A stretch of DNA of 64,000 nt from contig NZ_JAMLFW010000001.1 in the NCBI RefSeq assembly GCF_024256385.1, forward strand, positions 1,550,001 through 1,614,000, written 5' to 3'. The notes under the pieces were generated by a model that saw only the letters and a list, made by a program, of their open reading frames with translations, made no database searches and had not been told where the DNA came from. Each line of letters opens with the position of its first letter. The first letter of the stretch is position 1. The position numbers and the translations under genes are program-made. Shown piece by piece: positions 57,069 through 64,000 of this stretch. This stretch comes from Anatilimnocola floriformis (GTDB lineage Bacteria > Planctomycetota > Planctomycetia > Pirellulales > Pirellulaceae).

Positions 57069-59153
57069 ATGACAGGTACGGAAGCCCAACGCCGGCTGGT
57101 TCGCGAAGCACGCCGTCAATTTTTCGCCGTGGCGACATCGGCTGGCCTGTTCGCTGCTGGCCTGCTGAATCTCTCGCCCGCGGTTGCCCAAACCACTCGC
57201 GCAGTGGCCCCCGCCGCCCGCCCGCAACCGGCTGCTGCCGGTCAGGCCCCGCGCGGCAATGCTCCGGTCGTGCAAGCTCAAGGCGTGCCGCTCAATCAAG
57301 TCACGCCGCGCGTGACCAACGCTCCGGCGCAAACGGCCGCGATCAAGCCCAACCCCACGCAGCTGCAAGTGATGGCCGTCGTCAACGGCGATCAAATCAG
57401 CCAGGCCGATCTCGGCCGCGAATGCTTGTGGCGCTTCGGCAAGGAAGTGCTCGAAGGGATGATCAACCGCCAGTTGATCGCTGAGGCTTGCTCGCAGAAG
57501 AAGATCACGATCACCGCGCAAGACATCGAACAAGAGATCGAGCGAATCGCGCAGAAGTTCGGTTTGCCCAAGGACAAGTGGATGCAGTTGCTCCGCGACG
57601 AACGGGGCTTCAGCGAATCGCAATACAAGCGCGAAGTGGTGTGGCCGATGCTCGCTCTGCGTCGCTTGTCGGCTGACAAGACGCAGGTCACACAGGAAGA
57701 AATGCAAAAGGCGTATGAGTCGGAGTTCGGTCCCAAGGTGCGGGCCCTGCTCATCGTTCACAGCCAGAAGCAAATGGCTGAACGGTTGCTGGCCGAAGCG
57801 AATGCCAATCCGGCAACGTTCCGCGACTTGTCGAAGCAATACAGCGACGACCCGGGTGTGGCGTCGGCTTATGGCGTGATCCCGCCGATCCGGATGCACA
57901 TGGGCGATGCGAATCTCGAACGGATCGCCTTCAGCTTGAAGCCCAATCAAGTCTCGCCGGTGATTCAGGTCGCCGACAAGTACTACATCCTGAAGTGCGA
58001 AGAACAGATCGAAGGTCGCATGTTGCCGGCCGATCAGATGACTGCCTACCAGGCCAAGCTGCAGGAACGTCTGAAGGAAGGAAAACTCCGCGGCGTGGCG
58101 GCGAATTTCTTCGAAGAAATGAACAAGAGTTCGCAGATCGTTAACTACTACTCGACGACCGAAGAACTGCGCAAGTCGCTGCCGCCGGGAACGGTCGCCA
58201 CGGTGAATAACCGCCCGATCACCACGCAGGCTCTCACCGAAGAATGCCTCAGCCGTTACGGCCAGGAAGTGCTCGAAGGCGAAATCAGCCGCAAGGTTCT
58301 CTCGCAGGAATTGGCCAAGAAGAAGCTGGAAATCACCCAGCAAGATCTCGACGAAGAAGTGGCCCGCGCTGCCGAGATGTACGGCGTGACCGACAAGGAC
58401 GGCAAGCCGGACGTTAAGCGTTGGCTCGAACAAATCACTGAACAAGAGAAGGCGCCGAAGGAACTTTATATTCGCGACGCCGTGTGGCCGTCGGTCGCGC
58501 TGAAGAAGATCGTCGGCAACCAGGTGATCATCACCGAAGAAGATCTGCAGAAGGCCTACGAATCGAATTACGGCGAACGAGTTGAAGTGCTGGCGATCGT
58601 CTGCGGCGATCAGCGGCAGGCTCAGCGCGTGTGGGACATGGCTCGCAACAATCCGAAGGATTCGTTCTTCGCCGAGTTGGCCGAGCAATACTCGGTCGAG
58701 CCCTCGTCGCGGAGCAACGGCGGCAAGGTTCCGCCGATCCAGCGGCACAGCGGGTCGCCCGAAATGGAAAAGGAAGCCTTCTCGCTGAAGGCCGGACAGA
58801 TCTCCGGCATCGTGGCGGTCAACGGCCAGTTCATCATCATGCGTTGCCTCGGTCGCACGACGCCCGTCAGCGTCGATCAAGCCGTCGCTCGCAAGGCGTT
58901 GCACAAGGACCTCGAAGAGCGCAAGCTGCGAGCCAACATGAGCCGCGAGTTCGATCGCTTGTTGCAGACGTCGCAGATCGACAACTACATCGCCGGCACC
59001 TCGCAAAGTGGCAAGGAACGTGCGAACGGCAAGTCGCCGTTCACCAACGGTGCTGTTGCTCCGGCCGGTGGTGCTTCTGCCCCGCGAACCGCCGGTGGCG
59101 TGGCTCCGGTTTCGAACAACGTGCCGCGCTCGATGGGCACGATGAAGAAGTAA
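57069..59153 (+). CDS. exported PpiC-type isomerase with internal tandem duplication
   Basis: A 694-residue protein. The N-terminus has RREARRQFF-like basic residues and a hydrophobic stretch (FFAVATSAGLFAAGLLNLSPAVAQ), an export signal with possible Tat character. After a Pro/Ala linker two homologous halves follow: residues about 100-375, beginning VMAVVNGDQISQADLGREC, and 380-650, beginning TVATVNNRPITTQALTEEC. Each has a SurA-like helical part (GKEVLEGMINRQLIAEA / GQEVLEGEISRKVLSQE) and a PpiC domain ending (YGVIPPIRMHMG / GGKVPPIQRHSG, then AFSLKPNQVSPVI / AFSLKAGQISGIV). It is a likely envelope folding factor. The ATG at 57069 is not the earliest frame start but the first that gives the signal. 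Confidence 0.88.
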   Translation: MTGTEAQRRLVREARRQFFAVATSAGLFAAGLLNLSPAVAQTTRAVAPAARPQPAAAGQAPRGNAPVVQAQGVPLNQVTPRVTNAPAQTAAIKPNPTQLQVMAVVNGDQISQADLGRECLWRFGKEVLEGMINRQLIAEACSQKKITITAQDIEQEIERIAQKFGLPKDKWMQLLRDERGFSESQYKREVVWPMLALRRLSADKTQVTQEEMQKAYESEFGPKVRALLIVHSQKQMAERLLAEANANPATFRDLSKQYSDDPGVASAYGVIPPIRMHMGDANLERIAFSLKPNQVSPVIQVADKYYILKCEEQIEGRMLPADQMTAYQAKLQERLKEGKLRGVAANFFEEMNKSSQIVNYYSTTEELRKSLPPGTVATVNNRPITTQALTEECLSRYGQEVLEGEISRKVLSQELAKKKLEITQQDLDEEVARAAEMYGVTDKDGKPDVKRWLEQITEQEKAPKELYIRDAVWPSVALKKIVGNQVIITEEDLQKAYESNYGERVEVLAIVCGDQRQAQRVWDMARNNPKDSFFAELAEQYSVEPSSRSNGGKVPPIQRHSGSPEMEKEAFSLKAGQISGIVAVNGQFIIMRCLGRTTPVSVDQAVARKALHKDLEERKLRANMSREFDRLLQTSQIDNYIAGTSQSGKERANGKSPFTNGAVAPAGGASAPRTAGGVAPVSNNVPRSMGTMKK

Positions 59154-59169
59154 TGCTTCTTCGGAAAAT

Positions 59170-59216
59170 TCGACCGGCGAACTCCGCGCCGGTCGAAGGC
59201 TGTCGCTCTGGGCAAC
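59170..59216. repeat. hairpins between convergent genes
   Basis: CGACCGGCG (59171-59179) and CGCCGGTCG (59186-59194) form a strong GC stem soon after the isomerase stop. CGCGCCGGTCGAAGGCTGTC (59185-59204) repeats the centre of the 17.3 kb palindrome with one change. A second weaker pair GGGCAA/TTGCCC follows at about 59211-59232. The hairpins may separate the convergent transcripts; no U-tract is present. Confidence 0.5.
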
Positions 59217-59236
59217 ATATTTAGCTTGCCCGAGCG

Positions 59237-59779
59237 TTAGTCCTTAGCACGCCGGCCATATTTGTCGTTGAGATATTTGAACTCAGCGAGCGGATTGTAT
59301 TCGGGGCCTTTGTAGGCCAGACAATGATGCTTCAAGTAAACGCCTGAATCGGCGTCACGGGCTAATGGCCAGAGGGTATTAATCTTCTTGCCGTCGCTGG
59401 GAATTCCGACCCAGCCCCCAGATACTTTGGCGTCTGCCGAATCTTCAAATTCCGGCACGTCGAAGTAGTAACGCAGCAATACATAGATATTGCCAAATGA
59501 GGCATCCGGCTCGGTTGCTCCCTGCTTGGCGAGAGCACTGTCGCGCAGGCTCATGACAATGCTCTTGGCATCCTGCGTCGAGAACTTTTGGAACTCCTTG
59601 CCGAGCCGGTCGAAAGAATCTCGATGCTTCGGGAGCTCCGCGGCAGGTATGGATTCCCACACGCGGAGTGTGTCTGCCGATTTCACGAACTCCGCAATGC
59701 TGCACGTCGGCTCGACCGAGATTGCTACTCGGCAGATAAACAATGCCAAGGCAATTGTGATCGATAGCATCCTTGTCAT
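59237..59779 (-). CDS. small exported hypothetical protein
   Basis: A 180-residue protein with a signal peptide (MLSITIALALFICRVAISVEP). The mature part is helical at first (FVKSADTLRVWESIPAAELP; DSFDRLGKEFQKFSTQDAKSI), then FGNIYVLLRYYFDVPE, GGWVGIPSDGKKINTLWPLA and a Tyr/Lys-rich end (LNDKYGRRAKD). No family is recognised. Its ATG (59777-59779) is 3 bases after the TAG of the interrupted frame upstream on the same strand, so the two were or are an operon. Confidence 0.72.
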   Translation of the reverse strand: MTRMLSITIALALFICRVAISVEPTCSIAEFVKSADTLRVWESIPAAELPKHRDSFDRLGKEFQKFSTQDAKSIVMSLRDSALAKQGATEPDASFGNIYVLLRYYFDVPEFEDSADAKVSGGWVGIPSDGKKINTLWPLARDADSGVYLKHHCLAYKGPEYNPLAEFKYLNDKYGRRAKD

Positions 59780-59782
59780 TGG

Positions 59783-60061
59783 CTAACCCCGGTTTGGATA
59801 CCTGGCTTCAATCGTCCGTAGCTCGGCAATGATCGGCGGCAAGTAGGGCTGATCGAACCCGAACGTAAGCTGACAACCATCGACCATACGATCGCAGGCG
59901 TTTCCCTGAACCGCAATCCGACCGCACATGTTGCCGCTACTGATCAGTTCCAGCTGACCTTTTCCTATATGGAGCGAGGCGGTTCACCCGTCCGGCAAAA
60001 TTCGGAGGGAGTAATCGTAATGAATGAGCAGGAACTGTTCGCGACGATTGGCTCCTCTCAT
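59783..60061 (-). pseudogene. small hypothetical gene interrupted by one in-frame TGA
   Basis: From ATG 60059-60061 the minus strand reads MRGANRREQFLLIHYDYSLR, then ILPDG, then TGA (59984-59986). It continues in the same frame for 66 residues (TASLHIGKGQLELISSGN and on through QLTFGFDQPYLPPIIAELR) to TAG at 59783. Both sides have the composition of one small protein (92 codons in all) and normal codon use, so a single nonsense change (for instance from TGG or CGA) is the simplest reading. Alternatively only the 3' part is made, from an internal ATG at 59927-59929. Readthrough or selenocysteine is not supported. Confidence 0.5.
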
Positions 60062-60125
60062 TTGCCGCTGTTATGCTGAACGCGGTTGGTAAGAATCCGT
60101 TGCTGCGAGCTGTCGCGTGTCACTC

Positions 60126-62075
60126 ATGAAGTCGCCTTTCACAAAACGCAGTGCGATTCACGTAAGCAGATCGCAGCTAGCGCACTGGTTGTTGTTTTAT
60201 CTCGCATGCCTCGGTTCGCTGGTGACGGCGGCGGAGCCGAACCCTTGGCGGATCGCTCCGCCAATTCTACGCAAGCTTTCTGCCGACCACGAAGCGGCGC
60301 GCGATGAACTCTACACACTGATCGACAAATATCAGGATCAGTACTTCCGCGAGCGATACGTCGTGGATATTCCGTTCCGAACCAGCGGGATTCCTCAGGA
60401 CTACTATTTGCTCATCTACGGCGGCTATGCAAGTTTTGCGAACGAAGCACAGCGGATTGAAGTGCACGTGAAGGATGGTCGGGCCAAGATTGAGCTGTGC
60501 GATCACGAGGGCATCTTTCGACTTGAGCGGCCGGCTGACGAGATCGATCGACTGGCCAGGCAACTCGCCTATGCATTCCACTCGACGCAGCGCACGATTA
60601 AGGACGATGGGCATTTTCGCGGGCGGGGGATTGGCAGCCATATGCCCCACCTCACCATCGAGATCTATTCGAACGACGACGATGCGCCCTGCCATCTGAA
60701 AACACCCGCGTGGCAAGCAACTAGCCACAGCGTTGAGAGTGGCGATGGCTTGAGTGGCTTCATGCATACTCGCCTCGCTGAACGGTTGCACCTGCTCGCG
60801 TGGCAGGAAGGAACATTGATCCCTGCGGACGTTGAGAAGCGAGATATCCTAGCTCGATTGAGTAAGGTGCCTGCGCTCAAAACTGACGAAGGTTTCATTC
60901 ACCGAGTGGATTTGCCGGCGATCGAAACCATCATCTACGGCGAGTTGGCAATCAGCCGACGGCTATCCACGGCTGGCGCTGATCTGCAGCGACTTGGCTG
61001 TGCCAACTTGGCGACACATCTGGAGATTGCCACGCTCGACGATCCAGGACCGCGTATTCGGCAAGCGGTGCTGGAAAAGAAGCAGGACAGCTATTTGGCA
61101 CATTGGGCGATTAAGTTCGCCCAAGATCCTCGTCGCCCCGAATTGCTGCAATCGCTGCTCGATTTGTTGCCCCTGGATGTGGATCACTACGACGTTAAAT
61201 CGATACTCGCATGCGCCGCAGAGCGAAAACTGACTTCCGGCCAATTGGCACAGATCGAGCGATTTTATCGACAGACTCGCGACGAGCAAGCCAAGATGAG
61301 AGCTGCTCATGCCCTGTTGCAGTTGACGCACGACGAAGAGTACTTCGACTATCTCGAGACTCTGGCGCGAGCTCTGCCGCGCGGCGAACAGAACGACTTC
61401 GACCGTCCTAGTCGCGTGGCGGCAGCGCAACTGCTCGAATATGCGAGCCAGTCCGGCCACCATCGCAAGCGAGCTTACGCGCTGCTGAAGTTCTTGATCA
61501 CGGAGTTGGAGAAGGATCAAAAGCCAGAGTGGTCGCAACTGACCGGTTATGCAAGCGCGACCGGTCAACTTGGGTCGCAGGCTGATTTGCCATTCCTGGA
61601 GAAGGTTGCCCGCGACGAATCGCCCTACAATGCAGGAGTCGGCATTCGAGCGATGGCGAAAATCGATCCGAAACTAGCGCTCACGCACTTACATCGGCGA
61701 ATCGAGCAGAACTGTCGCGCGGAGGATGAGAATTATCGCTGGGAGGTCTCGGCCAACTACGATCTCATCCTCGCCGAGCGCGACCGGGCTGCCGTTCCGC
61801 TCTTGCAACAAGCCTGGCAGCGTCATCTGCGGGACGTGCCCCAACATGCTGACTCGGAGTCCTTCGGCCCCAAGTTTGTGATTGCCTACTTGCAAGCAGA
61901 AACGGTTGACCAACGTGTGGTGGCTGCGGTCGAAGTGGCCCAGAAGTGTTTTGAGTTGAGTACCGAAGTGCGAAAACGACTGGCCGATCAGTTGATCGCC
62001 GAAGGGGGCGATCCGGCTCGTTGTCGCGAAATAATTCAGTCCGACATCCGGCTACGTCCAGCGCGAGGCCGCTGA
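60126..62075 (+). CDS. exported HEAT-like repeat protein of unknown function
   Basis: A 649-residue protein from ATG 60126 (an in-frame GTG lies 9 bases earlier). The signal peptide is SQLAHWLLFYLACLGSLVTAAEP. An N-terminal alpha/beta part (residues about 30-250) contains YYLLIYGGYASFANEAQRIE and MPHLTIEIYSNDDDAPC. From about 270 the protein is helical with HEAT-like units (ADLQRLGCANLATHLEIATL; QAKMRAAHALLQLTHDEEYF; YNAGVGIRAMAKIDPKLAL). No catalytic motif is recognised. The DUF1501 gene follows 26 bases later on the same strand, so it may be co-transcribed. Confidence 0.75.
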   Translation: MKSPFTKRSAIHVSRSQLAHWLLFYLACLGSLVTAAEPNPWRIAPPILRKLSADHEAARDELYTLIDKYQDQYFRERYVVDIPFRTSGIPQDYYLLIYGGYASFANEAQRIEVHVKDGRAKIELCDHEGIFRLERPADEIDRLARQLAYAFHSTQRTIKDDGHFRGRGIGSHMPHLTIEIYSNDDDAPCHLKTPAWQATSHSVESGDGLSGFMHTRLAERLHLLAWQEGTLIPADVEKRDILARLSKVPALKTDEGFIHRVDLPAIETIIYGELAISRRLSTAGADLQRLGCANLATHLEIATLDDPGPRIRQAVLEKKQDSYLAHWAIKFAQDPRRPELLQSLLDLLPLDVDHYDVKSILACAAERKLTSGQLAQIERFYRQTRDEQAKMRAAHALLQLTHDEEYFDYLETLARALPRGEQNDFDRPSRVAAAQLLEYASQSGHHRKRAYALLKFLITELEKDQKPEWSQLTGYASATGQLGSQADLPFLEKVARDESPYNAGVGIRAMAKIDPKLALTHLHRRIEQNCRAEDENYRWEVSANYDLILAERDRAAVPLLQQAWQRHLRDVPQHADSESFGPKFVIAYLQAETVDQRVVAAVEVAQKCFELSTEVRKRLADQLIAEGGDPARCREIIQSDIRLRPARGR

Positions 62076-62101
62076 GATCCATTTTCGCTCATCGCAATTT
62101 C

Positions 62102-63499
62102 ATGAAAATGTCACCTCACATCACCGCACCTCTTCGCCGTCGGGATTTTGTCTCGGCGGGCGCGGCGGGATTGCTGGGGTTGTCGCTGCCGCAGTTGATG
62201 GCAGCGAAAGATCTTGCCAAACAAGCTGCGCCACCGGCGAAGGCCAAGGCAGTGATCTTGCTGTTTATGTGGGGTGGGCCGGCGCAGCAGGAGACTTGGG
62301 ATCTCAAGCCGAATGCACCGGCTGAGATTCGGGGCGAGTTCAAGCCGATCAGCACCAACGTGCCTGGGATTCAGGTCAGCGAGCACTTTCCGCTGCTGGC
62401 GCAGCGATGCGATAAGCTCGCGATCATCCGCTCGATGACGCACGGCGATGTGAACCACACGACGGCGACGCATCATTTGCTGACAGGTTTTCCTTATCGG
62501 CAAGGTGCTGACTTTCGCGCCGATTGGCCGCACATGGGGGCGGTGCTCGCCAAGCTCGGACGCGGCAAAGATCCGCTGCCGCCGTTTGTGCAGATGCGGC
62601 CGAAGATGCCTGGCGACGTGCCGCGGTTCGTCGAAGAGAGTCACGGCCAATTCGCCGGCTGGTTGGGATCGACCTGGGATCCGCTGACCATCGACGCTCG
62701 GCCTGATCTGCCCGATTACCGCGTCGGCGATTTTCAACTGCAGGAAGGCTGGTCGGCCGAACGTCTGCAAGGTCGTAAGTCGCTCCTCGGTAATCTCGAA
62801 GATCGGCTCACTCAACTCGAGAACCGCGGTTCGCTCGGCGCTCGGGCACGTCACTACAGTCGGGCGTTCGATTTGCTGGCGAGTGGCGCCGGGCAGAATG
62901 CTTTCGACCTCACGCAGGAGCCCGACAAGATTCGCGATCAGTACGGCCGCAATCCGCACGGCCAATCAGTGCTGCAAGCGCGCCGGCTCATCGAGCGCGG
63001 CGTGCCACTGGTGACGGTATTCTGGCCCAACGATGGAATTAAGAATGTGAGCGTCTATTGGGATACGCACAGCCGCAATTTCATTGATCACAAAGAGCGC
63101 TTGATGCCGCCAGCCGATCGGGCTTTCAGCGCGCTGCTAGATGATCTGAAAGAGCGCGGCCTCTTCGACGAAACACTCGTTGTGTGGACCGGAGAGTTCG
63201 GCCGCACCCCAAAGATTGGTCAGCGGAACAGCGATGCCGGCGCTGGCGCCGACGGCCGCGATCATTGGCCCAATTGCTTCACCAGCGTGCTTGCCGGCGG
63301 CGGCATCCACGGCGGGCAGGTCTATGGCGCGTCGGATCGTCACGCGGCCTATCCGGTCGACAATCCGGTGAACCCCGTCGACCTCGTCGCGACCATCTAC
63401 CATCAACTCGGTGTGCCAGCCGATTTAGAATTGCCCGACACGCTCGGCCGGCCGCTGGTGATTTGCCCAGGGCGGCCGATTCAGCAACTCATTTCCTAA
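62102..63499 (+). CDS. DUF1501 domain-containing protein (Tat-exported)
   Basis: A 465-residue member of a family greatly expanded in planctomycetes. The N-terminus RRRDFVSAGAAGLLGLSLPQL is a twin-arginine signal. The body has the family phrases VILLFMWGGPAQQETWDLKP, IIRSMTHGDVNHTTATHHLL, LVTVFWPNDG, WDTHSRNF, VWTGEFGRTPKI and GRDHWPNCFTSVLAGGGIHGG. These resemble the alkaline-phosphatase/sulfatase fold; the function is unproven. The ATG 62102 is preferred because upstream residues are unlike a signal. Usually it partners a DUF1549/DUF1553 cytochrome-like protein; none is adjacent here. Confidence 0.94.
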   Translation: MKMSPHITAPLRRRDFVSAGAAGLLGLSLPQLMAAKDLAKQAAPPAKAKAVILLFMWGGPAQQETWDLKPNAPAEIRGEFKPISTNVPGIQVSEHFPLLAQRCDKLAIIRSMTHGDVNHTTATHHLLTGFPYRQGADFRADWPHMGAVLAKLGRGKDPLPPFVQMRPKMPGDVPRFVEESHGQFAGWLGSTWDPLTIDARPDLPDYRVGDFQLQEGWSAERLQGRKSLLGNLEDRLTQLENRGSLGARARHYSRAFDLLASGAGQNAFDLTQEPDKIRDQYGRNPHGQSVLQARRLIERGVPLVTVFWPNDGIKNVSVYWDTHSRNFIDHKERLMPPADRAFSALLDDLKERGLFDETLVVWTGEFGRTPKIGQRNSDAGAGADGRDHWPNCFTSVLAGGGIHGGQVYGASDRHAAYPVDNPVNPVDLVATIYHQLGVPADLELPDTLGRPLVICPGRPIQQLIS

Positions 63500-63543
63500 A
63501 CAACCTCTCCGCCGCCGGATACCTGCAACCCGGGAGAAGCTTT

Positions 63544-64000
63544 GTGAATTCCTCAATCGCTCACTGGCTGCTGCTCGGCGGCCTCTTCTTGTTGCCGAAT
63601 GTTTCGCAGGCTCGCGAATGGCAAGACGCCACCGGTGCGTTCAAGGTTGAGGCCGATTTGCTCGGCGTCGTCGAGGATCGCGTCAAACTGCAAAAACCAG
63701 ACGGCAGCACGATCGAGGTGCCGCTGGCGAAGCTCAGCGCCAAGGATCAAACCTTTGTGAAGGAATGGCAAACCGCCAAGCCACAAGTCGCGCTCATCGC
63801 CAAGCTGTCGGACAAGGAGGAGAAAATGCGGCGCAAGGTGCTGTACGATCTCATGGAATTGAAACTGCCTGTGGCCGAAACGTTGCCGCATTTGATTAGG
63901 GCCGCGGAAGACTCAGACCTTAATCTGGCCGACCCAGCCATGCATTACCTGAGCGAAATGGGAACCGTGGCTCGGCCTGCATTACCCGCGCTGGAGCGAA
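63544..64000 (+). CDS. exported SHD1-domain protein (C-terminus outside window)
   Basis: A GTG start at 63544 with GGAG about 8 bases upstream opens a frame running off the window (152 codons seen). A signal peptide (HWLLLGGLFLLPNVSQA) precedes an SHD1 (Sla1 homology 1) domain at about residues 25-75: REWQDATGAFKVEADLLGVV, then KLQKPDGSTIEVPLAKLS. The part seen afterwards (MRRKVLYDLMELKLPVAETL; AMHYLSEMGTVARPALPAL) looks like HEAT repeats. SHD1 domains are common in exported planctomycete proteins; the role is unknown. It lies 44 bases after the DUF1501 gene. Confidence 0.85.
   Translation, partial: MNSSIAHWLLLGGLFLLPNVSQAREWQDATGAFKVEADLLGVVEDRVKLQKPDGSTIEVPLAKLSAKDQTFVKEWQTAKPQVALIAKLSDKEEKMRRKVLYDLMELKLPVAETLPHLIRAAEDSDLNLADPAMHYLSEMGTVARPALPALER

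Noticed and set aside
59927-59986. Selenocysteine insertion at the in-frame TGA
   Set aside because: A weak stem (GGTCAG/CTGATC) follows the TGA, but it is short and not placed or built like a bacterial SECIS. The SelA-like protein in the window lacks its PLP lysine, and the residue position (after ILPDG) is not a redox motif.

Overview
The window looks like ordinary chromosome from a planctomycete, most likely of the Pirellula/Blastopirellula type (order Pirellulales). This is inferred from family content: a Tat-exported DUF1501 protein, an SHD1-domain protein, PQQ-type beta-propellers, M81 metallopeptidases, a giant secreted protein with a planctomycete N-terminal R/L/E-rich export motif and GEVED repeats, several very large exported proteins of unknown function, GC-rich dispersed palindromes and frequent GTG starts. 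I see no rRNA, tRNA, CRISPR array, transposase, prophage or integrase.

Left part (1-13.7 kb). On the minus strand lie a DUF58 protein and MoxR ATPase pair, then a HEAT protein, a membrane-anchored PQQ propeller and a short-chain dehydrogenase-like protein without the catalytic Ser/Tyr. On the plus strand are a lipoate ligase-like protein and adenine phosphoribosyltransferase. A ceramidase-like enzyme and a small hypothetical follow on the minus strand. Next is nrdA-nrdB, encoding a class Ic (Phe-for-Tyr) ribonucleotide reductase. Its roughly 530-base leader contains a well-formed cobalamin riboswitch.

Middle part (13.9-30 kb). A PQQ-propeller protein and an M81 metallopeptidase are followed by an isolated SelA-like protein that lacks the PLP-binding lysine. 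Downstream is a terminator and then an array of four roughly 60-base hairpin units with compensatory changes and GNRA loops. Converging on this array is a MarR / periplasmic adaptor / RND permease operon. Then come a CNNM/CBS membrane protein overlapping a HAD protein by 4 bases, amidophosphoribosyltransferase, and a tandem pair of single-pass hypotheticals.

Right part (30-64 kb). A 2,177-residue exported protein of unknown function, an HDOD protein with a clear terminator, an exported possible beta-barrel, mfd, and an exported PpiC-type isomerase lie in a row. Convergent to them is a tight three-gene operon: class III aminotransferase, second M81 metallopeptidase, three-module beta-helix protein. 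A 1,982-residue secreted metalloprotease with GEVED, cohesin-like and dockerin-like modules follows, then an internally duplicated PpiC-type isomerase. Next come a small exported hypothetical, a small reading frame broken by one in-frame TGA, an exported repeat protein, a DUF1501 protein and the start of an SHD1-domain protein.

The items most worth following up are the B12 riboswitch over a class Ic reductase, the covarying hairpin array, and the SelA-like and SDR-like proteins with missing catalytic residues.
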